Shown piece after piece: positions 53,284 through 62,316 of a DNA stretch of 64,000 bases. The DNA comes from Thioalkalivibrio sp. ALJ3 (GTDB lineage Bacteria > Pseudomonadota > Gammaproteobacteria > Ectothiorhodospirales > Ectothiorhodospiraceae). The position numbers and the translations under genes were made by a program. The stretch lies in assembly GCF_000377205.1 (NCBI RefSeq), contig NZ_KB897908.1, positions 222,202-286,201 of the forward strand, in the 5' to 3' direction. The notes beneath the pieces are model-generated. The model did no database searches, was not told the origin of the DNA, and saw only the letters and a list, made by a program, of their open reading frames with translations. How positions within the stretch are numbered: the stretch's first letter is position 1; each line of letters begins with the position of its first letter.

Positions 53284-54165
53284 ATGACAGTTTGGGTTGC
53301 CACCCTGCTCGGTGTTGTGCAGGGAATCTTCATGTTCTTGCCGGTCAGCTCGACCGCGCACCTGGTGCTCACCCAGCACTGGCTGATCCTTAGTGGCGAA
53401 CCGCTGCCGCCGCCGGAAAGCCCGGAGATGATTCTGTTCGACCTGGTGGTGCATGTCGGCACGCTGGTGTCGATTGTCTATGTATTCCGCCAGAGTCTCT
53501 GGCGCCTGAGCGGCGGGATCGCCCGCGAGAGCTGGCAATGGGCCTCGGCGGGCGGAAGCGCGGGCCGCGAGATGCTGTTCCTGCGCCTCGCATTGCTTTG
53601 CGGGCTGTCGGTTTTCGCGACGGCCGTGATCGGCTTTACGCTGAAGGCGAGCTTCGAGCACGTGTTCGCCAACCCGACGCTGATCGCCGGCACACTCACG
53701 CTGACGGGCATCCTGTTGTGGTGGACGGACCGTCTCAGTCGCCGCCCGTTGGGTCTGCGCAAGCTGGGGCCGAAGATTGCCACGGTCATTGGTGTGGCCC
53801 AGGGCTTCGCACTGGTCCCCGGGCTGAGCCGCAGCGGCATGACCATCACCTTTGCCCTGTTCTCGGGCCTCAAGCGGCGCTGGGCGGCGGAATACAGTTT
53901 CTTTCTCGCGATCCCGACCATCCTGGCGGCAACCGCCGTCCAGTCGCTGGACGTCTGGACCAATGGAAACGGATTGGGTGAACTCGGATGGACGCCACTG
54001 ATCGTGGGGTTCGTGGTCTCCGCGGTGGTCGGGGTGGTCTCCCTGAAGATGGTGCTGTTCTTCCTCTATCGCGCGCGACTGAAGGTCTTTTCCTTCTATG
54101 TCTGGGCGCTGGCGGCCCTGGTGCTGTTCGGCTTCCTCGACGTCGACATCATGTACGGTCACTGA
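53284..54165 (+). CDS. uppP: Undecaprenyl-diphosphatase UppP/BacA homologue with altered active-site motif
   Basis: UppP recycles the peptidoglycan lipid carrier. The 293-residue polytopic protein has the two family motifs: GVVQGIFMFLPVSSTAHLVL (residues 10-29) and LVPGLSRSGMTITFALFSG, which carries the conserved Arg. However, E. coli Glu17 and Glu21 correspond to Gln13 and Met17. Gln at the first position is common in the family, but Met at the second removes a residue required in E. coli UppP. The fold is clearly UppP; catalytic equivalence is not assured. Start ATG 53284 follows GGAATCGG. Confidence 0.85.
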   Translation: MTVWVATLLGVVQGIFMFLPVSSTAHLVLTQHWLILSGEPLPPPESPEMILFDLVVHVGTLVSIVYVFRQSLWRLSGGIARESWQWASAGGSAGREMLFLRLALLCGLSVFATAVIGFTLKASFEHVFANPTLIAGTLTLTGILLWWTDRLSRRPLGLRKLGPKIATVIGVAQGFALVPGLSRSGMTITFALFSGLKRRWAAEYSFFLAIPTILAATAVQSLDVWTNGNGLGELGWTPLIVGFVVSAVVGVVSLKMVLFFLYRARLKVFSFYVWALAALVLFGFLDVDIMYGH

Positions 54166-54197
54166 TCGGGGTTTCCTGAAGTGGGCCGTCTGGCGCA

Positions 54198-56720
54198 TCA
54201 CTCGGGGCCACGCAGGACCTCGAGTGGCGCCTGTCGCAGAACGCTGCGAGTGCCCAGCCAGCCGGCAAGCGCGATTCCCAGGGTGCCCCCGGCGATCCCG
54301 AAGACGAATGTCATCGGGTTGATGCGGTAGTCGAATTCGAACACCTGCCAGGCCAGCAGGGCCCCCACGGCGGTGGCGATGATGGCCGCGAGCAGGCCGG
54401 CCAGAAAGCCCAGGCTCCCGAACTCGGCCAGCAGCGCGCGACGGATGTGGTGGCGTCGTGCCCCCAGCGTGCGCAACAGGGCGGTTTCGCGTCGCCTCAC
54501 GTCGCGCGTGGCTTGCACGGCGGCGAACAGCACGGTCAGGCCTGCGAGCAGCGTAAACAGGAACACATACTCCACAGCCCGCGTGGCCTGATCCATCACG
54601 TCCCGGACCTGTTCGAGGATCGCGCCGACATCAATCGCGGAGATGGCCGGAAACTCCCGCAGCCAGCGGTTCTGCTCTGCGCCCATACCTTCGGGCACAT
54701 GCAGTGCAGTGATGTAGGTGCGCGGCTGCTCGCCCAGCAGGGCGGGTGGGCCGATGACAAAGAAGTTGACCCGGAAGCTGTCCCAGTCGACCTCGCGTAC
54801 GTTGGCGATGACACCGCGCACGGGCTGCCCGGCGACCCGAAAGGTCAGGCTGTCGCCGATCTCCAGACCAAAACGCTCCATCAGTCCGGCCTCGACCGAC
54901 CAGGCACCGTCCGCGGCCTCGCCGGTCGGGCCGTGGTGGAACCAGTGGCCTTCCACCACGCGGTTATGCTCCGGCGGTTCTTCCGCGTAGGAGAGGTTAA
55001 ACTCTCGGTCCACCAGGCGCCGGGTCTGGTCGTCCTCAAAGTCATCGGGCTGGACCGGCTGGTCGTTGATCGCGATCAGGCGGCCGCGAATCATCGGATC
55101 CATTTGCGGGCGTTCGAGCCCGGAGGCCTCGATCCGGTCAGCGAACGCCTCTTCCTGCCCGGGCTGGATATTGACGAAGAACTGGTTCGGGGCGTCTTCG
55201 GGGATGCTTGCATCCCAGGCCGAGAGCAGGTCCACGCGCACGATCGCCAGCAGCAGAAGCGCGAGGATGCCGATGCTGAAGGCGACCAGCTGCACGGCGC
55301 TCAGGCCGCCGCGGCGGGAGAGGTTGGCGAGACCAAAGCGCATGGCCATGCCCCCGTGGTTGCGCAGTGGTCGCAACGCGAGCACCAACAGCAGGCCCAG
55401 TGCCCCGAGCACGATCAGCGCGCCCGCAGTCCCCAGCAGGACCCAGGCGGCCAGGCGTGGGTCGGCCGCCTGCCAGTACAACAGCGCACCGAAGGCCAGC
55501 AGGGCCAGCAGCCCCGACAGCCAGACGGACGCGGGCGGGAGCCCCAGATCACGCCGCAGTACGCGCAGGGGCGACACCTGGCCGATGCGTAGCAACGCGG
55601 GCAGGGCGAAGCCGATCGCGGTGATCAGACCCACGCCGAGCCCGGCGGCCACCGGGCGCAACCCCGGCGGAGGCAGGTCGCCCGCCAGCCACTCGCCGAG
55701 CAGTGCGGAGAGTACGAACTGCGCGGCAAAGCCGATGACCAAGCCCAGGCCGCTTGCCAACAGGGCAATCATCAGGACATGGCCAAAATACAGTTTGAGC
55801 ACCCGGCGCCCGCTGGCCCCCAGCGCGCGCATTATGGCGGCGGAATCGGCGCGACGCTGGGCGAAATGATGAGCGGCGACCGCAATTGCCGCACCGGCTA
55901 GCAGGACCGCCATCAGAGAGGCCAGCCCGAGGAAGCGCTCGGCGCGCTCGATGGCGACCTGCAGCTCCGGGTTGGCGTCATCGAGACCGCGCAGGCGCTG
56001 GCCTGGCTCCAGGCGTTCCTCGATCCAGTCGCGGTAGTTTTCGATCTGGGCCGCCGGGCCGGTCACGAAGAGTTCGTAGCGCACGCGGCTGCCGGGCCCA
56101 ATCAGCCCACTGACCCCCAGGTCTTCATAGGCAAGCATTAGCCGGGGCGCTATATCCAGCAGGGCGCTGCCGCGGTCCGGCTCGCGGGTGATCTCGCCGG
56201 CCACTTCCAGTTCCAGTTCGCCGACCTCGACCGTATCGCCGATCTCCAACTCCAGGGCTTGCAGCAGGGCGCCTTCCAGCCAGGCCGTACCAGATTCAGG
56301 ACCCTGCGTGCGTGGCTGGGGTTCTGCGTCCGGGTTGCTCCGGACGAGGGCTTCTCCGAGAAGCGGCCAGTCACGATCCACCGCCCGCAGCGCGGATAGG
56401 CGGGAGTCGTCCTCGGGGGTAAACAGCACGCTGGGCAGGGCGGCCGTGCGTGCGGTCTGCAGGTCTCGGCGTTGGGCCTCTGCGATCCAGTCCTCCGGGA
56501 TCGGCTGGTCGCCGACGACGGCCATGTCCCCACCCAGCAACAGCGTCGCCTGCTGCGCCATGCCGCGATCCACGCGGTCGGTAAAGAATCCGACCGCCGC
56601 GACCGCTGCCACCGCGACGACCAGCGCCGCAGCCAGCACGCGCAGTTCGGCGCTGCGCCACTCGCGCCAGGTACCGCGAATCCATTCGCGCGGACTCCCG
56701 CGTCCAGCAAGCCACGTCAT
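54198..56720 (-). CDS. YbbP-type ABC transporter permease with two FtsX domains
   Basis: This 840-residue membrane protein has an N-terminal TM helix (about 28-48), a large periplasmic region, a first FtsX permease domain (about 265-400), a pair of helices near 410-460, a second FtsX unit at the C-terminus (about 715-830), and ETALLRTLGARRHHIRRALLA, the FtsX coupling segment. This is the LolE/YbbP architecture. It pairs with the ATPase upstream (ATGA overlap) and lies beside tesA, as ybbAP-tesA in E. coli. Such mechanotransmission systems often extract lipoproteins or lipids. Start ATG 56720. Confidence 0.9.
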   Translation of the reverse strand: MTWLAGRGSPREWIRGTWREWRSAELRVLAAALVVAVAAVAAVGFFTDRVDRGMAQQATLLLGGDMAVVGDQPIPEDWIAEAQRRDLQTARTAALPSVLFTPEDDSRLSALRAVDRDWPLLGEALVRSNPDAEPQPRTQGPESGTAWLEGALLQALELEIGDTVEVGELELEVAGEITREPDRGSALLDIAPRLMLAYEDLGVSGLIGPGSRVRYELFVTGPAAQIENYRDWIEERLEPGQRLRGLDDANPELQVAIERAERFLGLASLMAVLLAGAAIAVAAHHFAQRRADSAAIMRALGASGRRVLKLYFGHVLMIALLASGLGLVIGFAAQFVLSALLGEWLAGDLPPPGLRPVAAGLGVGLITAIGFALPALLRIGQVSPLRVLRRDLGLPPASVWLSGLLALLAFGALLYWQAADPRLAAWVLLGTAGALIVLGALGLLLVLALRPLRNHGGMAMRFGLANLSRRGGLSAVQLVAFSIGILALLLLAIVRVDLLSAWDASIPEDAPNQFFVNIQPGQEEAFADRIEASGLERPQMDPMIRGRLIAINDQPVQPDDFEDDQTRRLVDREFNLSYAEEPPEHNRVVEGHWFHHGPTGEAADGAWSVEAGLMERFGLEIGDSLTFRVAGQPVRGVIANVREVDWDSFRVNFFVIGPPALLGEQPRTYITALHVPEGMGAEQNRWLREFPAISAIDVGAILEQVRDVMDQATRAVEYVFLFTLLAGLTVLFAAVQATRDVRRRETALLRTLGARRHHIRRALLAEFGSLGFLAGLLAAIIATAVGALLAWQVFEFDYRINPMTFVFGIAGGTLGIALAGWLGTRSVLRQAPLEVLRGPE

Positions 56721-57427
56721 GCCAGCACGCCGTCCTGGATATGGAGGATGCGGTCGCATTGCTGCGCCAGATCGGCGTCGTGTGTCACCAGGATCAGTGC
56801 GGTGCGCTGGTCATGGTCATCCGGTTGTCGGGCCAGGCTGAACAGCAGCTCGATGATGCGACCGCCGGTCTGTCCGTCGAGGTTGCCGGTGGGCTCGTCC
56901 GCGAACAATACCGCCGGACGATCCACGATCGCGCGGGCGATGGCGACGCGTTGTTGTTCACCTCCCGAGAGCTGGTACGGGTAGTGGGCTTCGCGTTCGC
57001 TCAGTCCCACGCGTTGCAGGGCGTCGCGGGCCCAGGCGGAGATATCGGCCTGCGAGCGCCTCTCATGTTCGGGGTTCAGTTCCAGCGGCAACAGTACGTT
57101 CTCGAACGCAGTTAGTGCCGGGAGTAGCTGAAATGACTGGAACACGAAGCCAACGCGCCCGGCGCGCAGGGCCGCTCGGCCGTCCTCGTCCAGTTCGCTG
57201 ATGGTTTGCCCCAGCAGGCGAACTTCTCCGGCCGTTGGAGCGTCCAGACCTGCAAGAAGCCCAAGCAACGTCGATTTTCCCGAGCCCGATGCGCCGAGTA
57301 TGGCGACCGTCTCGCCGGCGTGAACCGCAAGTGTTACTCCTTGCAGAATATCCAGTACACCGCTGGGACCGGCGATCCGCTGTTGCAGGTCTCGGGCTTC
57401 CAGAACCGATGATGAGGATGCATCCAT
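56717..57427 (-). CDS. YbbA-type ABC transporter ATP-binding protein
   Basis: The 236-residue ATPase of the LolD/MacB family has Walker A ILGASGSGKSTLLGLLAG (about residues 44-61), Q-loop VFQSFQLLPALTAFENVLLP, signature QLSGGEQQRVAIARA, Walker B VLFADEPTGNLD and switch His in LVTHDADLAQ. It energises the adjacent FtsX-domain permease. The start codon at 57427 shares a CATG palindrome with the divergent tesA start, so each gene's ribosome site lies inside the other's first codons; AGGGA is seen at a suitable distance. Confidence 0.93.
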   Translation of the reverse strand: MDASSSSVLEARDLQQRIAGPSGVLDILQGVTLAVHAGETVAILGASGSGKSTLLGLLAGLDAPTAGEVRLLGQTISELDEDGRAALRAGRVGFVFQSFQLLPALTAFENVLLPLELNPEHERRSQADISAWARDALQRVGLSEREAHYPYQLSGGEQQRVAIARAIVDRPAVLFADEPTGNLDGQTGGRIIELLFSLARQPDDHDQRTALILVTHDADLAQQCDRILHIQDGVLA

Positions 57428-58112
57428 GTGGCGTTATTCCCTGATGGTGTTTGCGTGGCTCGCGTTGCTATGGAGTCCGCTTGGTCTTGCGAATTCCATC
57501 AGCGCGGAAAATTCAGGGAAAGAGCACGCGAAAATGCTGGTGTTCGGCGACTCCCTGAGTTCGGCCTATGGAATGAGCGACGCCGAAGGCTGGGTGGGGC
57601 TGCTGGAAGAGCGCCTGGGCAACCGCAACCACCCCTGGCGCATCGCGAATGCCTCGATTAGTGGCGAGACCACGGCCGGGGGACGTGAGCGCCTGCCGGA
57701 GGTCCTGGAGCGCGAGAGTCCCGATCTCGTGATTTTGGCCCTGGGCGGCAATGACGGCCTGCGCGGGCTATCGCCACGGGCCATGCGCGAGAACCTGGAG
57801 GCGATGCTGGAGGCGATCGACGCGACGGGTGCTCAGACGCTGTTGCTCGGGATCCGTATCCCGCCGAATTATGGCCCCCAATACAGCCAGCGCTTCGAGG
57901 CGGTGTTCGCGGATCTGGCACGGGAACGCGGACTGGTGTTCGAGCCGTTCTTTCTGCACGAGGTCGCCTTTCGCGACGGCATGATCATGGATGACGGAAT
58001 CCATCCGACGCCCGAGGCACAGCCCTACATGCTGGATGCCGTGTGGCCCCACCTGGAGCCCATGATACGCGGGATCGAGGCCTGTCTGGACGACGCAGCT
58101 TCAGTCTCCTAG
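57426..58112 (+). CDS. tesA: Arylesterase/thioesterase I TesA (SGNH hydrolase)
   Basis: The 228-residue secreted hydrolase has a signal peptide (about residues 1-22, ending GLAN), then the SGNH blocks: FGDSLSSAYGM (Ser), SISGETTAGG (Gly), LALGGNDGLRG (Asn), and MDDGIHPTPEAQ (Asp and His). It hydrolyses acyl-CoA and ester substrates in the periplasm and also acts as lysophospholipase in E. coli. Divergent from the YbbA-like ATPase, as in enterics. ATG 57444 is an alternative start. The TAG stop lies in the palindromic repeat at 58109. Confidence 0.93.
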   Translation: MWRYSLMVFAWLALLWSPLGLANSISAENSGKEHAKMLVFGDSLSSAYGMSDAEGWVGLLEERLGNRNHPWRIANASISGETTAGGRERLPEVLERESPDLVILALGGNDGLRGLSPRAMRENLEAMLEAIDATGAQTLLLGIRIPPNYGPQYSQRFEAVFADLARERGLVFEPFFLHEVAFRDGMIMDDGIHPTPEAQPYMLDAVWPHLEPMIRGIEACLDDAASVS

Positions 58113-58138
58113 GGAAACACCGATCAGTGCTTCCCTAG
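58109..58138. repeat. 30-bp palindromic element at the tesA 3' end
   Basis: CTAGGGAAACACCGATCAGT...TTCCCTAG reads almost the same on both strands. Its ends resemble those of the 72-bp repeat at 47.9 kb and of the MITE-like copies. The TAG stop of tesA (58110-58112) and the TGA stop of the convergent gene (58124-58126) both fall inside it. As a hairpin it may terminate transcription from either side. Confidence 0.7.
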
Positions 58139-58453
58139 CGCCCGGCGCAGATCCGCCAGTACATCCTCGGGGAGGAGTTGGCGCAGCACCGGATGGACAT
58201 CGGATTCGACCTCGGACAGCAGCGGCAGGGTGCGGATGAGCGAATGTCGTGACAGCGGGTCGCCGTACTGATTGGCCTGAATTGGGCGGTCCAGGCCGGT
58301 CTCCATCAACGCGACACCCGGCTCGCCGCGGGGGCCTTCGTCGAGGACCTCGACCAGTTCCACCATGCGGCCGTCCACCTCCCCCTGCACCCCGATCAAC
58401 GGTGCCAGGAGCTCGACCAGTCGTTCGGCCTGTTCCGTGCTGAGCGTCGCCAT
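58124..58453 (-). CDS. Hypothetical protein, 109 residues
   Basis: I do not recognise this small acidic protein. It starts MATLSTEQAERLVELLAPL and is predicted mostly helical, with EVDGRMVELVEVLDEGP in the middle. There is no signal peptide, membrane segment or metal motif. Coding is supported by codon pattern and by the tidy convergent arrangement with tesA. The last three residues and stop are encoded in the palindromic repeat, so the C-terminus may have been modified. Confidence 0.6.
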   Translation of the reverse strand: MATLSTEQAERLVELLAPLIGVQGEVDGRMVELVEVLDEGPRGEPGVALMETGLDRPIQANQYGDPLSRHSLIRTLPLLSEVESDVHPVLRQLLPEDVLADLRRALGKH

Positions 58454-58513
58454 TGGCTTACCTTACGGCGCTTTTCAGAACGATGCCAGCCCGTAGGGCA
58501 AACAACGGTCTCG

Positions 58514-59989
58514 CTAACTTTTGGCCCGGATGTCCTTGCCTCTGGGCCGACGCTTGGTGCGTTCCTCTCCGTTGAGTCTTCTCCAGCCAATCACGACGCC
58601 GGTCAGACTAAAGCCGAGACCTGCCAGGGAAAGAGACAGCATGGTTATGTCCCATAGAGGACGGTTTTCCCACAACACAGGAATATCCAGGCTGTGCAGG
58701 GCATTGTATGACCACCGGCGCCATCGTCCTTTGTCATCGATAATGGATTCGATTGATCCAATTTCTGGATCGACGTACAGCGCCGTTCGATCGGCGTCGT
58801 CCAAGGTAATGCGCAGCACCGGAAACGGCCGTTCGTTACGTCGGGCGTAGTAGTAGGCGTCGCGTTCCGAAAGGCGTTTAACCTCTAGGACAGATGCCCC
58901 GGGAAGAACCTGGTTGGCGTGTTCTTCCAGACGTACGTCGGTGAATGTGGCCGGTTTCCCATTGGCGCGCAAGGCTCGCGTTTCGCTAGTGGTGTGCAGC
59001 AAGATGAGGGGAGTGTCGGCATGACGCCGCCACTCGATTTCGCGAACATCATCGTCACGGTCCAGAAATTCGCCAGGTGGCATGCCCGCCAGCTTGGTGG
59101 TGCCGAGGATTTTCCCGCCCTGCCAGGCCTTTTCCAGCTCCTTGGTCGGGTTGGCCGAGGAAAAAATCTGCCCCGGATTCATCGATAGCAAGCCACTCAA
59201 CATAAAGGTAAAGACGAACAATGCGCAGGTAATGCCCAGCAGGTGATGCCAGCGTTGCCAGCCCTGATAGGGTGTTATCCAGTTGTTCTTGTAGCGCCGT
59301 CGCAGCCGAAGCCGCCAGATGCCGATCACAACACCCGTGACCACCAGGAGCAAAGCGGGGACGGAAAGCCAAATGACAGTCTGGCGCCACATCTCGGGGT
59401 GCTGGCGAAGTTGCCAGGGGTAGATCCAGTGCACCACCGATCCCACCCAGTTCCATCGACGCTCCGCGCGCGTCGCGGACTGCACCACTTCCCCGGTACG
59501 AGAGGAGACATAAATCCATGTCCCTGCATCGTCGTCCGTTTTTGCTCGGATCAATGGCCGGTGCGTGTCGAACCGGTTGGGGACAGTCCATTGGTCCACG
59601 GATATTAGGGTGGCAGCCACAACACTGTCGCCCAAATGGTGCCGCACCGTTCTATTAAGGATTTCTTCAGACATCAACACCGGGTCGCCAGTCCGCGCGT
59701 CGATGCTACGCCGTCCGTTTCCGTCGCGAATGTGGTAAACGGGACGCCCCCCCGCATTGTTGAGGCGAAGCTCGTCGATAGGACCATGGCCGGCCACCAC
59801 CTCACCGGGTGAGAGCAGATCATCAAGCTTCGTTAGTTTTGGCAAGCCGGAGAGTCGTTCGTCCTGCGAAAGTGAAGGGTAGCCCACGTACATGAGCACC
59901 ATGCCCGAGGTAAACCACATGGCCATAAGCAAACCAAGAGCGATCCCCAGGTAGCGATGCGCCAGGTAGATACTGCGCCGGGCGAACAT
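58514..59989 (-). CDS. PepSY-associated transmembrane protein
   Basis: The 491-residue protein has transmembrane helices at about 14-36, 205-227, 246-268 and 450-475. PepSY-like periplasmic regions lie between the first pair and again between the third and fourth helices. RRSIYLAHRYLGIALGLLMAMW at the start and LTGVVIGWRRL at the end are family features, and several membrane His (RYLGI..., WHHLLGI) could bind haem. Relatives next to TonB receptors reduce ferric siderophores. It overlaps the receptor stop by one base (TGATG) and shares its cobalamin riboswitch. Codon use is AT-richer than the window average. Confidence 0.82.
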   Translation of the reverse strand: MFARRSIYLAHRYLGIALGLLMAMWFTSGMVLMYVGYPSLSQDERLSGLPKLTKLDDLLSPGEVVAGHGPIDELRLNNAGGRPVYHIRDGNGRRSIDARTGDPVLMSEEILNRTVRHHLGDSVVAATLISVDQWTVPNRFDTHRPLIRAKTDDDAGTWIYVSSRTGEVVQSATRAERRWNWVGSVVHWIYPWQLRQHPEMWRQTVIWLSVPALLLVVTGVVIGIWRLRLRRRYKNNWITPYQGWQRWHHLLGITCALFVFTFMLSGLLSMNPGQIFSSANPTKELEKAWQGGKILGTTKLAGMPPGEFLDRDDDVREIEWRRHADTPLILLHTTSETRALRANGKPATFTDVRLEEHANQVLPGASVLEVKRLSERDAYYYARRNERPFPVLRITLDDADRTALYVDPEIGSIESIIDDKGRWRRWSYNALHSLDIPVLWENRPLWDITMLSLSLAGLGFSLTGVVIGWRRLNGEERTKRRPRGKDIRAKS

Positions 59990-62118
59990 CAGAACTGCAT
60001 GCTAAGGGTTAACTCAAGACTGCGAGATTCGCCGAGAATCCATTGAGAGCCACCAAAAGAACTCCACGTTACATGTTGCTCATTGGTTAGATTGCGACCT
60101 CTTAGAGTCAGGTCAAACTCTCGAAAATGCCATGTGGCAGCAGCTCCTAATAGTGTGTAGGAGGGTATTTCGATGGTGTTCGCGTCATCACCTGTTCGCG
60201 GACCGACATAACGGGCATTGGTCTCCAGAGTAAGGCGGTCAGTTGCGAACCATTCTGCACGCAGGTTTGCCAGGCGTTCCGGCACGTTGGGCGGTGTGTT
60301 GCCGTCGAAGCTTTCTCCACCTGCTCGATAGTCGGCAAACTCGGCGTTTAGCACGGTCCCGTCAGCTTGTAAACGCCAGTGCCGCGACGGACGGATGGCG
60401 AGCGTTAGCTCTGCGCCTCGCGATTCTTGACGCCCGATCTGGCGTTGCTCGTCCGGATTTCCAGCGACTTCGGTAGTGAGATTGCGCTTGGCGATGTCGT
60501 AGAAAGCCAAGCTCCACTCCAGTCGATCGTCCCAGGTCCTCTGTCGAAGTCCGGCTTCGACAGAGCGTGATCGCTCCAGGCGGTTACCTTCGGCCCCCGG
60601 GGAAAAGGTCACGGTGCTGCCGACGGGCTTGGCGCCGGTTGCATACTGGCCGTATGCCGTAAAACCCGCTGGCAAGTCCCAGACAATCCCCACACGCCCG
60701 GTGGTCGGGCGGTAATGTTCAACTGTACGTTCGCTCTCGCGAAGGTTCTCGCCATCCAGCCGGATCAGTTCATGGCGCAGCCCCCCAATCACGCTGACGC
60801 CGCCGCCCAACACAAGCCGGTTTTCGCCGAAGATTGCGTAGCGCTGGTTGACCGTACGGATGCCAGGTTCGAACGGGGAGTCCGAAAAATACAGCCCCGG
60901 ATCGGGATTGTGTACGTCTACACGGTCCTGTCCAGCGTAGGGCGAGTTGTTGTGGTGTTCGAAGCGATTTCGACTCACCTCGGCGCCTACGCTGACGCGG
61001 TGAGGAAGACCGAAGAGGGTGTGTTCATGAATCGCTTCCAAGCGGTTTCCCACAAGGGCCTGATCATGAGCAATCTGGATCGGAACTGAACGTTCAATGG
61101 CGTCGTTCTCGGGGTCGTAGCTATAGGCCTCGATGTTCTTCCAGTTGCGTTTAGCCTCGTGGACGTAGACTTGATTGCGGAAAGTAAGCCGGTCGGTAGC
61201 GGCAAAGTCGGTATCGAAGCGGACCCAGTAGCCTTCCATGTCCATCTCGGCGTCGGAGACGTTGTAGTTGTTGCCGATTGTTCGATCGTCGATACCGCCA
61301 TCGATGACAGGCAAACCAAAATTAGCCTCAATGTCATCGCGCATCCATTCACCGGAAAGCGTGAATTGCAGTCGGTCGGACGCGTCATACCGCAGGGATG
61401 CACTCAGGTTCTCGTAGTGCTCCCCTGTGCGGTCGGTCTCGCCATCGCGAGTCAGGATGCTGCCATCGATACGATACGAGAGACCGTCGATATCGGTCGG
61501 GCCACCGATGCCAGCGCCAATCCGATTCTCGCCAAACGAGCCGGCACCCAGCAGCAGATCCCCGGAGGTCCGGTCCGGATCCGGCCGGCGCGGCACGTAG
61601 TTTATGGCTCCGGCAATTGCCCCCTCACCATGGAGGACCGATGCCGGCCCGCGCAGGACCTCGACGCGGTCGTACATCCAGTTGCTACCAGGGCGGGCGA
61701 ACATGCTTGGTTCGGCGACTCGCACTCCGTCGTACAGAATGGTGATGTCGTTTCCGGTGAATCCCCGGCTCGAGAATGAGGCCGGCGCACCTGGTGGGTT
61801 TCCTCCAGAGAAACCTCCTGCAGCTTCTACAGCCTCTCGAGTGTTGCGGACGCCACGAGCAAGTTGCTCTTCCGCGTCTATGATCGTTGCACTGGCCGGG
61901 AGTTCGTCGAGCGTGATACCCAGACGGCTTGCCGTGGGTGCAGAATCATCCAGGTTCAGTTCGCTACTGTATCGGTCCGCCTCGACCAACACAGTCGACA
62001 AACGAGTTTCGTCAGCGGGAGCCATCTGCGGGGCGCTAGCTAGTCCCACCGTCATCGCGAAAGTGATGTATTTCAGGCGGTGACACGGCTTGATAGTGCC
62101 GAGATGCGTCGTGCTCAT
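59989..62118 (-). CDS. TonB-dependent outer membrane receptor under cobalamin riboswitch control
   Basis: The 709-residue receptor has a signal peptide (about residues 1-36), a TonB-box-like STVLVEADR near residue 42, a plug domain (about 65-170, with ITILYDGVRVAEPSMF and VEVLRGPASVLHGEGAIAG), and a 22-strand barrel ending in SLELTLSMQF with terminal Phe. By sequence it resembles siderophore receptors (FhuA/FoxA-like). The cobalamin riboswitch in its leader instead points to a corrinoid or cobalt-related ligand. A PepSY membrane protein is co-transcribed. Base composition is lower in GC than the rest of the window, suggesting transfer. Confidence 0.88.
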   Translation of the reverse strand: MSTTHLGTIKPCHRLKYITFAMTVGLASAPQMAPADETRLSTVLVEADRYSSELNLDDSAPTASRLGITLDELPASATIIDAEEQLARGVRNTREAVEAAGGFSGGNPPGAPASFSSRGFTGNDITILYDGVRVAEPSMFARPGSNWMYDRVEVLRGPASVLHGEGAIAGAINYVPRRPDPDRTSGDLLLGAGSFGENRIGAGIGGPTDIDGLSYRIDGSILTRDGETDRTGEHYENLSASLRYDASDRLQFTLSGEWMRDDIEANFGLPVIDGGIDDRTIGNNYNVSDAEMDMEGYWVRFDTDFAATDRLTFRNQVYVHEAKRNWKNIEAYSYDPENDAIERSVPIQIAHDQALVGNRLEAIHEHTLFGLPHRVSVGAEVSRNRFEHHNNSPYAGQDRVDVHNPDPGLYFSDSPFEPGIRTVNQRYAIFGENRLVLGGGVSVIGGLRHELIRLDGENLRESERTVEHYRPTTGRVGIVWDLPAGFTAYGQYATGAKPVGSTVTFSPGAEGNRLERSRSVEAGLRQRTWDDRLEWSLAFYDIAKRNLTTEVAGNPDEQRQIGRQESRGAELTLAIRPSRHWRLQADGTVLNAEFADYRAGGESFDGNTPPNVPERLANLRAEWFATDRLTLETNARYVGPRTGDDANTIEIPSYTLLGAAATWHFREFDLTLRGRNLTNEQHVTWSSFGGSQWILGESRSLELTLSMQF

Positions 62119-62286
62119 GTTGCATGTGCTCCTTCACGGGTTCATTGACCAGTTGAGCGGGAGCAATACGAGGAAGCGCAAAACAGCACAGGGTTCTCGA
62201 TAAATCGGAACCGTGCGGACGTGACAAGGCCTGGACCGAGTCCATCTGTTCCTCGTCGGTTGTGCCCCACGCACCACCAGACGGCC

Positions 62287-62312
62287 GGCCGAGCCACAGG
62301 TGTGGCGAGGCC
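62287..62312 (-). promoter_or_regulatory. Hairpin in the receptor leader, likely expression platform
   Basis: GGCC-TC-GCCAC-ACCT-GTGGC-TC-GGCC (read on the minus strand) forms a near-perfect hairpin just after the riboswitch aptamer. No T-run follows. Confidence 0.45.
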
Positions 62313-62316
62313 TTAC

